In this document: one piece after another, positions 1 to 8,005 of the stretch
Layout of the letters: every line of letters starts with the position of its first letter
Position numbering within the stretch: position 1 is the stretch's first letter
Assembly (NCBI GenBank): GCA_017303455.1
Contig: JAFLBM010000026.1
Coordinates: 1 to 55,263, forward strand
Source of the DNA: Chitinophagales bacterium
GTDB lineage: Bacteria > Bacteroidota > Bacteroidia > Chitinophagales > Chitinophagaceae
Direction: 5' to 3'
Length of the DNA stretch: 55,263 nt
Made by a program: the position numbers and the translations under genes
Notes under the pieces: generated by a model
The model's input: only the letters and a program-made list of their open reading frames with translations
Told to the model about the DNA's origin: nothing
Database searches by the model: none

Positions 1-325
1 GCATCGTTCACCACACTGCTCCTTAAAGCAACGCAGCATGCAACCGGTTTGATGGTGAAGGTTGCTCTGCTTCTCCCATCGAGAGACCCGCTCTCATCAC
101 AATGGCAGCTTCGCTGGACACACACAAGAGGTTTGACGTTATGGCGGCTTTAAGAATATGTCCTGATCGATATAACGCTGATCAGCGACATATCCAACTG
201 ACGAATAAAGCCCAGCTGTAGAATATATTTTCATCTTCCTTATCTTTACTCAACAACATATCCTGGCTGACGTAACACGGAATATCGCCACAACGCCAAG
301 CCCTAACATTGTATGATATTTTATT
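1..325. other. Gene-free, structured stretch at window edge
   Basis: No convincing coding frame is seen on either strand. The stretch contains a nested hairpin (146-212) and a looser inverted repeat whose arms are about 135-149 and 284-298 (arms share GxCGTTxTGGCG). Base composition and these symmetries differ from the ordinary intergenic DNA elsewhere in the window. It could be the remnant of a mobile cassette or a structured RNA; the sequence alone does not decide. Confidence 0.5.
146..212. repeat. Nested imperfect hairpin
   Basis: Three symmetric layers are visible: GGCTTTA (146-152) pairs with TAAAGCC (206-212), ATATGTC (156-162) pairs with GACATAT (187-193), and CGCTGATCAGCG (176-187) is a perfect 12-bp palindrome that competes with the middle stem. 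No T-run follows either side, so it is not a simple terminator. The layered arms recall folded recombination sites such as attC, but no clear GTTRRRY core was found. Confidence 0.5.
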
Positions 326-1123
326 ATGCCTCAGTATCATCATGAAAAATTTATTCCGATTGACTCCAACTTAACAGTATGGAGATACATTAATCTTAAA
401 AAATTTAAGTCCCTTCTTAAAGAAAAATCGTTCTTCTTTTGTCGAGCAGACAAATTCGCTGATCCATTCGAAGGATCAATTCCAAAAAAGGAAGCGGAAC
501 ATCGGCTTGAGGAAGCCAAACGAAATGCATCACACCCGACTACTTTTGAGTTAGAGAAGAGAGCCCAATTAAGTATTGAACCTATCAAGATACTTCATCG
601 AAACATAAAAAGGTCTTTTATCATTAACTGCTGGCATATAAATATGAATGAGTCAGACGCTATGTGGAAATTATATTTAAAAACAAATAAAGGAGTTGCA
701 ATTCAGAGCACAACAAACAGGCTTAGCAAAGTAATTAATAACGCTACTGAGGAGATAATTATAAGTAAAGTAAGGTATTTAAACTACGACACAGACATTT
801 GGTTTGACCCAGTCGAGTATCCGCACAAAAATTACAATCTCTTCACGCCTTTAATTCATAAAAGAAAAGAATTCCAACATGAAACTGAGTTAAGACTTTT
901 ACATCGCATAGAGGAAGCTATTGACGAAGACACATATTGGGACAAACAACCAAACTTGATTGGCAAGTCAATTAAATTAGATATCAGTCAACTAATAGAA
1001 AAAATATATTTGCCGCCAACTGCAGATAGTAGTTTTGAAAATCACTTAAAAGGAATTATAAGTAAATATGGGTATAATTTTGAATTGTGTCGCTCTAAAT
1101 TATCGTTTGAACCTACTTACTAA
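326..1123 (+). CDS. DUF2971 family protein
   Basis: A 265-residue soluble protein with no signal peptide. The features of the DUF2971 family are present in order: an aromatic WRY near residues 19-21, an FxxRADKFADPFEG-like block at 36-50, CWH with ES and W at about 102-114, and a KRKxFxxExELR block near 180-195. The molecular function of the family is not established; members are common in accessory and defence-rich regions. The gene is clearly more AT-rich than its neighbours and is bracketed by the 9-mer AACATTGTA (305-313 and 1125-1133), which suggests acquisition. The ATG start at 326 is the only reasonable one. Confidence 0.8.
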   Translation: MPQYHHEKFIPIDSNLTVWRYINLKKFKSLLKEKSFFFCRADKFADPFEGSIPKKEAEHRLEEAKRNASHPTTFELEKRAQLSIEPIKILHRNIKRSFIINCWHINMNESDAMWKLYLKTNKGVAIQSTTNRLSKVINNATEEIIISKVRYLNYDTDIWFDPVEYPHKNYNLFTPLIHKRKEFQHETELRLLHRIEEAIDEDTYWDKQPNLIGKSIKLDISQLIEKIYLPPTADSSFENHLKGIISKYGYNFELCRSKLSFEPTY

Positions 1124-1196
1124 AACATTGTACAACATGAACTGTGTAAAAATCAAGGCATTAAAATAAGTAATTATTTAAACAGCACCCCTTAAA

Positions 1197-1610
1197 ATGA
1201 AAATTCATACAACCAACTACATAAACACTTTTATAGAAATTGCTGAAGATTGCATGGCGGCCAAAGCAGAAGTACCGCCAGTAAAAGGAGACGCCAGGAC
1301 GGTTGCGAATATGCAATTTGATATGATAAGCAAGCACCCTTACAAATTCACTTCAGATGATGTTTTGTTCCAGGTATTTGCCGACCGTAATGACTTGACA
1401 AAAAACGAATACCCAACGGCAAGAGAACAATTCTTTTCCAAAGGGCAGCCCTGTTTCCGGGCTTCACCGCTGACAAAACGATATGGATGGGGCGTTCATA
1501 GTGACAAGGACGGAAAAATTGCCATCTTTGCTGTTGAAAGTGCAGCGTATAAAAAAATGGCCAAAGACAAAACACTGAAAATTGTCAAAGCTATGAGATC
1601 GGCTAAATAA
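1197..1610 (+). CDS. DUF6157 family protein
   Basis: A 137-residue soluble protein recognised by its N-terminal pattern: HTTNYxNTFIExAEDC at about 3-19, then AEVPPVKG, TVANxQF and PYKFTSDDVLF. The C-terminal part has a RASPLTKRYGWGVHxDxxGKIA stretch and a final block with many lysines. This is a widespread small family of unknown function found in Bacteroidota, Firmicutes and Actinobacteria. It starts 73 bp after the DUF2971 gene but has normal base composition, so the two are probably not one unit. No catalytic residues can be named. Confidence 0.75.
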   Translation: MKIHTTNYINTFIEIAEDCMAAKAEVPPVKGDARTVANMQFDMISKHPYKFTSDDVLFQVFADRNDLTKNEYPTAREQFFSKGQPCFRASPLTKRYGWGVHSDKDGKIAIFAVESAAYKKMAKDKTLKIVKAMRSAK

Positions 1611-1649
1611 AAGTTTATACCATTGCTGCTACTCAACTCTGAATAAAAT

Positions 1650-2036
1650 ATGCGCAAAAAATTAATGATCACTGCTGCAATAATCATTCTGCTTACCGCA
1701 GTTACCTATATACTCTGGCAGGTGTATGATTTTTCCGCTGATTATAACTATGCCTCTGCTAAAATGGATATTGCCAGCGGAGATGTTAAGATAATTAACA
1801 CCGGCATTCATAAAATTTCATCAAAAGATAAGGAAATTGAATTAGTGGCAGCCCGTTACGGATTTAGAAATATCTATGTCGAAAAATTTACAGCAAAGCA
1901 GACGGAAAAGGGAATCAGGAATTATAACGACCTGGTCAGTGGCTATTTGATGATGCGCAACGGGGCTGACTGGAAAACCAGGTACCAGAGAGAAATTGAC
2001 TCTTTGTATAAAGCAGCTGAAACCGGCGGCAAGTAA
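1650..2036 (+). CDS. Small membrane-anchored protein of unknown function
   Basis: A 128-residue protein starting with two basic residues and one hydrophobic segment (about residues 5-25), followed by a mixed-charge domain, so it is probably anchored in the inner membrane with the rest in the periplasm. There is no lipobox and no cleavage motif that stands out. It lies 39 bp after the DUF6157 gene on the same strand and may be co-transcribed. I do not recognise the family. Confidence 0.6.
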   Translation: MRKKLMITAAIIILLTAVTYILWQVYDFSADYNYASAKMDIASGDVKIINTGIHKISSKDKEIELVAARYGFRNIYVEKFTAKQTEKGIRNYNDLVSGYLMMRNGADWKTRYQREIDSLYKAAETGGK

Positions 2037-2350
2037 GTAACCCTATTTGCAGGCGAGCCTGCTGCAACCGACCTGCCGTTTGATGAAAAATAACTAACGA
2101 CGACGAGTCCCTTGCGGAGACTCGGCTAAGAAAAAAAGCCAGCCGAATAAGGTTGCATTTTACACATACTGCCAAAAAACCGGCCATTGTTGAAGTGGAA
2201 TAGTATTAACCACTAAGTTTTATCATTACCCGGTAACATTTCATCCACCCGGATCGTCTATACCTCTGCTCCATTTCCCTCCCATCCTTTTCAAACCGGG
2301 AACAAGAGAGGAAATAGTAGCTTAGCAGTATCGCTGCAATAACCAACCGC
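2037..2350. other. Intergenic stretch with two short hairpins
   Basis: No gene is supported here. Two hairpins are visible: GCAGG/CCTGC (2049-2062) just after the preceding stop codon, and CGAGTC/GACTCG (2104-2124). Neither is followed by a clear T-run, so termination is possible but not proved. The second hairpin resembles short palindromic intergenic repeats. Confidence 0.5.
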
Positions 2351-3604
2351 ATGAAACCAATTGCTGTAGCCAAACAACGTATTGACCTCGTGGATATGCT
2401 CCGGGGCTTTTCCTTGCTGGGTATTATCCTGGCCCATTTTTGCAACCAGTATTATGCCGGTGCAGAGCCTCCGGGTCATGAACATTTTAATATACAGAAC
2501 GGGCTTGACCAGGGCTTACAGCTGTTCCATGATATTTTCATCTTTGGCAAATTCTATACGATCTTTTCATTCCTGTTCGGGTTAAGCTTTGCGATCCAGT
2601 TACTGAATGCAAAGGCGAAAGGACAGCCATTCATTGGACGCTTTGCCTGGAGGCTGGTCTTATTATTTGCGATCGGTTTCCTGCACCAGTTGTTCTACCG
2701 TGGAGACATCCTTACTATTTATGCCGTACTGGGCTTTATATTGCTGTTGTTTTATAAAGCCGGCAATAAAGTATTGCTGATCGTTTCATTTTTCTTTCTA
2801 TTCAACGGCCCGGGCATTATACTGCGGACCATTGAGTTTGTAAGAATAAGTAACCAGCCTGCACAAACACAAAGCCTGCAATCTGCTGCCAGCGATACCA
2901 CTCACAACAGGATGCAGGATGAAGCCACCGTGTATTACAAACTCGTGAAGCAGGGTAACTACAAGCAAATTGCCCGCCTGAATATCAGCAATGAATTCCA
3001 GGCAAAACTCGATTTCCAGGTTTTTTCGGGTCGGCTGTTTGTTACCCTTGGCCTTTTTTTGCTGGGGTTATACATGGGCCGGAATAAAATATTTGAAAAT
3101 CTCCCACAGTATAAAAAGAAAATAAAAAAATGGTTCTGGATTTCATTGGCCGTTTCCATTTTTGCTTTAGTGATCTACGGGGTCTTTGGTGAAAGCCTGT
3201 TTCTTTCCTTCAATATTTACAGCTTACTGGCTTCTGTCTTAATTGATATCCATTATATCAGTTTCAGTATGGTCTATGCCGGTGGATTCCTGTTGCTGGC
3301 ACAACGGGTAAAAGCAGGGAATTTCCTCGCCGGTCTTGCCCCATTAGGCAGGATGGGATTGACGACTTACCTGGTTCAAACTATTTTCGGCTTACTGCTA
3401 TTCTATGGTTATGGTTTTAACCAGCTGGGAGAAATAGGCAATAGTTTCAGCTTTGCTGCCGGGATCATTTTCTTCATCCTGCAGGTCTATATCTGCAAAT
3501 GGTGGATGAAAAACTATCATTACGGGCCTTTTGAATGGATCTGGCGTTCCCTTACCTATTTTAAAGTGCAGCCCTGGCGGAAAAAACTAAATCCCGGGGG
3601 TTGA
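2351..3604 (+). CDS. DUF418 family membrane protein (YeiB-like)
   Basis: A 417-residue polytopic inner-membrane protein. The N-terminus has the family signature RIDxVDMLRGFSLLGIIL (about 10-27), which begins the first membrane helix, and the C-terminal half holds the DUF418 domain with the typical GRMGLTTYLxQT block near 335-350 and a WMKxYxYGPFEWIWR block near 380-398. Relatives include E. coli YeiB, whose transport or acyltransfer role is not settled. Hydrophobic segments suggest eight or more helices. It stands alone, with dps downstream under its own promoter element. Confidence 0.85.
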   Translation: MKPIAVAKQRIDLVDMLRGFSLLGIILAHFCNQYYAGAEPPGHEHFNIQNGLDQGLQLFHDIFIFGKFYTIFSFLFGLSFAIQLLNAKAKGQPFIGRFAWRLVLLFAIGFLHQLFYRGDILTIYAVLGFILLLFYKAGNKVLLIVSFFFLFNGPGIILRTIEFVRISNQPAQTQSLQSAASDTTHNRMQDEATVYYKLVKQGNYKQIARLNISNEFQAKLDFQVFSGRLFVTLGLFLLGLYMGRNKIFENLPQYKKKIKKWFWISLAVSIFALVIYGVFGESLFLSFNIYSLLASVLIDIHYISFSMVYAGGFLLLAQRVKAGNFLAGLAPLGRMGLTTYLVQTIFGLLLFYGYGFNQLGEIGNSFSFAAGIIFFILQVYICKWWMKNYHYGPFEWIWRSLTYFKVQPWRKKLNPGG

Positions 3605-3636
3605 CAAATATCACATTCCAATCAGGCATCCTTCTG

Positions 3637-3644
3637 TACTTTTG
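3637..3644 (+). promoter_or_regulatory. -7 element of the dps promoter
   Basis: TACTTTTG matches the Bacteroidota -7 consensus TAnnTTTG exactly and lies 13 bp before the dps ATG. No good TTTG -33 partner is visible, so the promoter may depend on an activator. Confidence 0.5.
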
Positions 3645-3657
3645 AAAAAACAGGAAT

Positions 3658-4134
3658 ATGAAAAATCTGAACGCAATAGGATTAGACAGTAAAAAATCTG
3701 CTTTACTGGCCGGGCAACTCAACGAGCTGTTGGCTAACTACTCTATCTTCTATCAAAATGTAAGAGGATATCACTGGAATATCAAAGGCGAGAAATTCTT
3801 TGAGCTGCATTTGAAGTTTGAAGAGTTGTATAATGATCTGTTACTAAAAATAGATGAAGTGGCGGAACGTATACTCACCCTGGGACATTCGCCCAATCAC
3901 AAGTATTCTGATTATAAAAAAGTATCGGCGATTGCCGAAAGCACACAGGTATCGGATGGCCTGAAAGCCGTGGCCGATATCCTGAATTCATTCAAAGTGA
4001 TCATTGGTATCCAGCGCAACCTTTTATCGTTATCGGCAGAAACTAATGATGAAGGTACCAATGCCCTGATGAGCGATTATATCCGGGCACAGGAAAAATT
4101 GGTGTGGATGTATTCGGCATTCTTGAAAAAATGA
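3658..4134 (+). CDS. dps: Dps family DNA-protection ferritin
   Basis: A 158-residue protein expected to form a dodecamer that oxidises ferrous iron with hydrogen peroxide and stores it, protecting DNA during stress. The inter-subunit ferroxidase ligands are visible with the canonical spacing: His39 (in YHWNIKG), His51, Asp66 and Glu70. The DExAERIxTLG helix follows. Length is normal for the family. It lacks a long lysine-rich tail, so direct DNA binding is uncertain. The gene stands alone, with a -7 element right upstream. Redox or starvation control is typical of the family, but no operator was identified. Confidence 0.93.
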   Translation: MKNLNAIGLDSKKSALLAGQLNELLANYSIFYQNVRGYHWNIKGEKFFELHLKFEELYNDLLLKIDEVAERILTLGHSPNHKYSDYKKVSAIAESTQVSDGLKAVADILNSFKVIIGIQRNLLSLSAETNDEGTNALMSDYIRAQEKLVWMYSAFLKK

Positions 4135-4236
4135 CCTGGGGCTGAATCATTATTTTTAATCAGTACCTAAGATCATTATCACGGAATTTTAACAGGAATC
4201 ATTCTGACATCCGGGAAGCAGTCTTTATTTTTAAGT

Positions 4237-4725
4237 ATGAGAAAAATCCCTGTATTCCTGGTATTGTTGGGTTTGATCACCGCCTGTAACAATGAGGCGG
4301 TTCGGGAAGACACTACAGATACATTAGCCACAGAAGAAGTAATCCTCTCACCCGAAGAAAGACTGATCTGGAACACCGTGTATGACAGCCTGGGTGGCAA
4401 TTATGTGTTGAAACAGCAGCGGCAGGTTCATACAGACAGTCTTACCGCACCGGAACTGATTGCCGGCATCAATGCCGCCTGGGAAAATGTCAGGCTGGAG
4501 TTGATAAAGATATCTAACGACACAATTTATACTGCTATTCCCAACAGTGAATTCCTGACCCAGCGAATGGGCAGTGCCGGTGCTGCAGAATATATGGCCA
4601 CCAGCACTTATAATCTTACTGAATTAAAAAATATCAGGTTTGTGAATTACAGCTTTAAAGGAGGTGATCATGCTGCACCCGGTACTTTCCGGCGGGAAGA
4701 TTTCAGGAATTTCCAACAGCAGTAG
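4237..4725 (+). CDS. Putative lipoprotein of unknown function
   Basis: A 162-residue protein with a lipoprotein signal peptide: basic start, hydrophobic core and a lipobox LITAC with the acceptor Cys at about residue 17. An acidic linker (about 18-38) follows. The mature part has no motif I recognise. It is probably tethered to the outer membrane facing the periplasm or the surface. It converges with the GH16 gene, with only 4 bp between their stop codons. Confidence 0.65.
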   Translation: MRKIPVFLVLLGLITACNNEAVREDTTDTLATEEVILSPEERLIWNTVYDSLGGNYVLKQQRQVHTDSLTAPELIAGINAAWENVRLELIKISNDTIYTAIPNSEFLTQRMGSAGAAEYMATSTYNLTELKNIRFVNYSFKGGDHAAPGTFRREDFRNFQQQ

Positions 4726-4729
4726 CTTT

Positions 4730-5527
4730 TCATTGCTGCTGGTACACCCTTACATAATCCACTTCCATCCGTTGCGGCAAGATGGAATCATTGATCCCTT
4801 TTTGCCCGCCCCAGGTGCCGCCAAAAGCTACATTGAGCAGTAAGTACATCTTGTTATCAAAAGGCCAGGCATCATATCCGCTTCGTTCATTGGGAAACCG
4901 GAAATAAATAGTTCCATCCACTGATACTTTCACACTGTCTTTATCCCATTCGGTACCATACACATGAAATTGTTCCGAACAATCCGGGATATGCACCGTA
5001 TCCGTTTTTTGGGTGCCGATACTATGGTAATATTTTTTGCAGTGCACAGAACCGTGAATATATCCGGGGTTAAAACCCACATGCTCCATGATATCGATCT
5101 CACCATCATCGGGCCATACCAACGGCGTGGTGGCTCCCAGCATCCAGATTGCCGGCCAGGTACCCAGGCCGGATGGCAGTTTGGCCCGCACTTCTATTTT
5201 TCCATATTGCCATTCGGCTTTTCCTTTGGTGACCAACCGGGCGGAAGTATACTTCATTCCTTCCCAATTTTCTTTCCTTGCTTCGATGATCAAATTACCT
5301 CCTTCCACCCTTGCATTCTCCTGGCGGTTGGCTGTATAGTATTGCAATTCCTGGTTGCCCCAGCCATGACCACCCACATCATAATTCCATTTGCTGCTGT
5401 CGGGTAATCCGGGATCATTGAATTCATCACTCCATACCAGTTTGTATTTTTCCTCCGTGATTTTGGTGTTTGACTGGCAGGCCAGCAACCCGCTGCTGAT
5501 GCTTACAAAAAGAAATAGCTTTTTCAT
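4730..5527 (-). CDS. Glycoside hydrolase family 16 lipoprotein (beta-glucanase)
   Basis: A 265-residue secreted hydrolase. It starts with a lipoprotein signal (lipobox GLLAC, Cys17), then a single GH16 beta-jelly-roll domain. The catalytic signature GEIDIMEHVG is intact, with Glu143 as nucleophile, Asp145 as helper and Glu148 as acid/base. The flanking blocks WSDEFN (32-37) and WPAIWMLG (124-131) fit laminarinase-type endo-beta-1,3-glucanases, though substrate cannot be fixed from sequence. The internal ATG at 5527 is preferred over the longer frame beginning at 5551, because it places the signal peptide at the N-terminus. It is divergent from the bestrophin-like gene. Confidence 0.88.
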   Translation of the reverse strand: MKKLFLFVSISSGLLACQSNTKITEEKYKLVWSDEFNDPGLPDSSKWNYDVGGHGWGNQELQYYTANRQENARVEGGNLIIEARKENWEGMKYTSARLVTKGKAEWQYGKIEVRAKLPSGLGTWPAIWMLGATTPLVWPDDGEIDIMEHVGFNPGYIHGSVHCKKYYHSIGTQKTDTVHIPDCSEQFHVYGTEWDKDSVKVSVDGTIYFRFPNERSGYDAWPFDNKMYLLLNVAFGGTWGGQKGINDSILPQRMEVDYVRVYQQQ

Positions 5528-5563
5528 GCCCTGAATTTCGGACAAAATCACATTCCCAATGTT

Positions 5564-5571
5564 TATTTTTG
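5564..5571 (+). promoter_or_regulatory. -7 element of the bestrophin-like gene
   Basis: TATTTTTG matches TAnnTTTG exactly, 15 bp before the ATG at 5587. It overlaps a possible TTG start at 5569, which argues that the TTG is not used. Confidence 0.45.
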
Positions 5572-5586
5572 ATAAAAGACCGTTGC

Positions 5587-6471
5587 ATGATCTCTTACAA
5601 TCCCAAAGACTGGTTCACATTCATTTTTCGATTTCATAAAGCAGATACTTTCCGTCAACTTGGTAAGCTGATCATTGGCATCTGCATCTATTCGGCTATC
5701 GTGGCTTACCTGGAACTGGAATACTGGAAACTGTCTTCCAACAGCTATGTCAGGAATATTCCTTTGATGCATTCCCTGCTGGGTTTTGCTATTTCCATGC
5801 TGCTTGTCTTTCGAACCAATACCGCTTACGACCGCTGGTGGGAAGGACGCAAACTCTGGGGTTCGCTGGTGAACAACAGCCGCAACCTGGCGCTGAAACT
5901 GGCCGCTATTTTACCGGCAGAAGAAAAAAGCCAGCGTTCTTTTTTCCGGAAGATCATACCGGCCTATGCATTTGCACTGCATAATCACCTTCATCGTGAA
6001 AAGACCCGGATCGAATTGTTTGAAGATGAAGAACACAAACATGTCTTCAGCAGCATTGATACCGAAAAGCATATTCCCAACCAGGTCGCTTTGCTGATGT
6101 ATAAACATATCCAGCAATTATATGCGGCCAATAAAATTTCCGGCGAGCAGTTACTCTACCTGAATACAGAGCTGCAATCCTTCACTGATATCTGTGGTGC
6201 CTGTGAACGGATCAAGAACACCCCGATCCCTTTTTCCTATAGTGTATTCATCAAGAAATTCATTTTCTTTTATATCATGACACTTCCGTTTGGTTATGTT
6301 TTTCAACTGGGCTTTTATGTAGTTCCGGTGGTAGCTTTTGTTTTTTATGTACTGGCCAGCCTGGAACTGATCGCAGAAGAAATTGAAGATCCTTTTGGCG
6401 GCGATGAGAATGATGTGCCTACTGATAAACTGGCGCAAAATATTCACCGGCATGTGGCCGAGATCATTTAA
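5587..6471 (+). CDS. Bestrophin family (UPF0187) ion channel
   Basis: A 294-residue membrane protein of the bacterial bestrophin family, which form pentameric ion channels in the inner membrane. Visible marks are the N-terminal amphipathic WFTFIFRF region, helix pairs near 25-70, the FRTNTAYDRWWEGRKLWGxLVNxSRN block just after the second helix (about 75-100), and the C-terminal LIAEEIEDPFGxDxNDxP block that ends the family's last conserved segment. The start at ATG 5587 is chosen because the upstream TTG lies in the promoter element. It shares a roughly 60-bp divergent control region with the GH16 gene. Confidence 0.88.
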   Translation: MISYNPKDWFTFIFRFHKADTFRQLGKLIIGICIYSAIVAYLELEYWKLSSNSYVRNIPLMHSLLGFAISMLLVFRTNTAYDRWWEGRKLWGSLVNNSRNLALKLAAILPAEEKSQRSFFRKIIPAYAFALHNHLHREKTRIELFEDEEHKHVFSSIDTEKHIPNQVALLMYKHIQQLYAANKISGEQLLYLNTELQSFTDICGACERIKNTPIPFSYSVFIKKFIFFYIMTLPFGYVFQLGFYVVPVVAFVFYVLASLELIAEEIEDPFGGDENDVPTDKLAQNIHRHVAEII

Positions 6472-6559
6472 TTTTCCAAAAACCAGCATCCAGAGCAACT
6501 TTGGTTAAACTTTTGCCGTTAATAGGTTATCAGAAAATCCTTTACCAATCAACGAAAAC

Positions 6560-6916
6560 ATGAAAAAAGCACTGGTTATTCTAAGTCTGACAACAGCAGC
6601 ATTTCTTATTAATGCCTGCAGCAAGGATAATGGCGGCAGTAACAACCCGCCGCTTGATTGCGCCACGGTAACCAATAAAGCATGGGCTGCCGATGTTAAT
6701 CCTATTATACAGGCTACCTGTAACTCAGCCGGCTGTCATGATGTGGCAAGCATCAACGGCCCCGGTCCGCTGACCAATTATGCACAGGTCTTTAGTGCCC
6801 GGGCCACGATCAGGACCAATGTGGCTTCCGGAAACATGCCCCGTAATACCACATTAACCACGGCTCAAAAAAATGCCATCCTTTGCTGGATCGATAGCGG
6901 TGCCCCCAATAACTGA
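6560..6916 (+). CDS. Small cytochrome c-like lipoprotein with a CX4CH site
   Basis: A 118-residue exported protein with a lipobox (LINAC, Cys20). The mature part contains Cys54-NSAG-Cys59-His60, a CX4CH motif rather than the usual CXXCH, preceded by NPIIQATC, which is typical of the N-terminal helix of small cytochrome c domains. A candidate distal ligand, Met93 in GNMP, and a final helix ending in WIDSGAP fit a monoheme fold. CX4CH sites that bind heme are known from some multiheme cytochromes c3. Cys34 and Cys109 may form a disulfide. Heme attachment is an inference. Confidence 0.65.
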   Translation: MKKALVILSLTTAAFLINACSKDNGGSNNPPLDCATVTNKAWAADVNPIIQATCNSAGCHDVASINGPGPLTNYAQVFSARATIRTNVASGNMPRNTTLTTAQKNAILCWIDSGAPNN

Positions 6917-6988
6917 TCGCTCCTGATGCATTGTCTTCCATGTATTTAGCCACGGGTAGCTGACCAGTATTAGTAACCTTACAATCCC

Positions 6989-6996
6989 TATATTTG
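6989..6996 (+). promoter_or_regulatory. -7 element of accD
   Basis: TATATTTG is an exact match to TAnnTTTG and ends 19 bp before the accD ATG. No convincing -33 element is seen. Confidence 0.5.
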
Positions 6997-7015
6997 TGCT
7001 CTAACTATAAAGGTT

Positions 7016-7930
7016 ATGGCCAAAAAAATTGAAGATTTTGATGCGAACCTGGCGGGTGAGGAAGGAAAAACGGAAGAAAATAAGACCAGCTGGTTCAAGC
7101 GTATCAAGAAAGGAATTAATACCAAGACCTCTGAAAAGAAAGAAACCCCGGAAGGACTCTGGACCAAATGCCCCGAGTGCAATTATATCTGCACGGTCAC
7201 TGAATTGAGAGAGCACCTGTTCGTTTGTCCCAAATGCAGCTATCACCACCGTATCAACAGCCAGGAGTATTTTGAACTCCTGTATGATAATGGCGAATTC
7301 ACCGAGCTGTTTGAAAATATCCGCAGTAAGGATTTCCTGGAATTTACCGACCTGAAACCTTACAAGAAAAGGCTCGAAGATATCTGGAGCAAAACCGACC
7401 TGAAAGATTCCATGCGGGTAGCAACAGGAACCATACACGGACACGGTATTGTGATCGCCTGTATGGATTTTGAATTTATTGGCGGTTCCCTGGGCAGTGT
7501 GATGGGAGAGAAATTTTCCCGGGCCGTTGATTATTGCATACAGCATAACCAGGCCTATATGGTGATCAGTAAAAGCGGTGGAGCCCGGATGATGGAAAGT
7601 GCTTTTTCACTAATGCAGTTAGCCAAGACCAGCGGCAAACTTTCACAATTAAGTGATGCCAAACTTCCCTATATCTCTTTGCTCACTGACCCTACTTTTG
7701 GAGGTATTTCCGCTTCCTTTGGTATGCTGGGTGATCTGAATATAGCCGAGCCTGGAGCTCTCATCGGTTTTGCCGGCCCGAGGGTTATTAAAGAAACAAT
7801 TAAAAAGGACCTGCCGGAAGGATTCCAGCGCAGTGAATTTCTCCTGGAACATGGCTTCCTTGATTTTATTGTTGCCCGAAAAGACCTGAAAGATAAACTG
7901 GGTGTGGTACTTGGGCATTTCAAAAGTTAA
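7016..7930 (+). CDS. accD: Acetyl-CoA carboxylase carboxyltransferase subunit beta
   Basis: A 304-residue cytoplasmic subunit that works with AccA to move the carboxyl group from biotin on AccB to acetyl-CoA, giving malonyl-CoA for fatty acid synthesis. The N-terminal zinc ribbon is visible as two CXXC pairs (Cys52/55 and Cys71/74). The crotonase-like carboxyltransferase domain follows, with GGSLGSVMGEK, SGGARMMES, TDPTFGGISASF and GFAGPRVI blocks. The preceding 40 residues are lysine/glutamate rich. Length is typical. It stands alone between its own promoter element and a strong terminator. Confidence 0.97.
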   Translation: MAKKIEDFDANLAGEEGKTEENKTSWFKRIKKGINTKTSEKKETPEGLWTKCPECNYICTVTELREHLFVCPKCSYHHRINSQEYFELLYDNGEFTELFENIRSKDFLEFTDLKPYKKRLEDIWSKTDLKDSMRVATGTIHGHGIVIACMDFEFIGGSLGSVMGEKFSRAVDYCIQHNQAYMVISKSGGARMMESAFSLMQLAKTSGKLSQLSDAKLPYISLLTDPTFGGISASFGMLGDLNIAEPGALIGFAGPRVIKETIKKDLPEGFQRSEFLLEHGFLDFIVARKDLKDKLGVVLGHFKS

Positions 7931-7951
7931 GCATATATCAAAAATCAGTTA

Positions 7952-8001
7952 GTAAGAGGTATTTTTGCCTGCCTGCCGGTAGGCAAGCCTCTTACTTTTT
8001 T
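7952..8001 (+). terminator. Rho-independent terminator after accD
   Basis: The outer stem GTAAGAGG (7952-7959) / CCTCTTAC (7988-7995) is perfect and is followed by six T (7996-8001). An inner stem TTGCCT/AGGCAA extends the hairpin. The T-run ends only 4 bp before the smpB start codon. Confidence 0.8.
7960..7967 (+). promoter_or_regulatory. Possible smpB -7 element inside the accD terminator
   Basis: TATTTTTG matches TAnnTTTG and lies between the outer and inner stems of the terminator hairpin. If used, transcription of smpB would begin near 7974 and its leader would contain the right arm of the stem. Confidence 0.35.
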
Positions 8002-8005
8002 GTGC

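Noticed and set aside
326..1123. Part of a toxin-antitoxin or defence operon
   Set aside because: No partner gene is visible; only the family's general association with accessory regions supports it.
4135..4236. Terminator after dps
   Set aside because: The CTGA/TCAG hairpin is weak and mostly A/T, without a clear tail.
5549..5551. Upstream start of the GH16 gene
   Set aside because: It would put eight residues before a clear lipoprotein signal and crosses the divergent control region.
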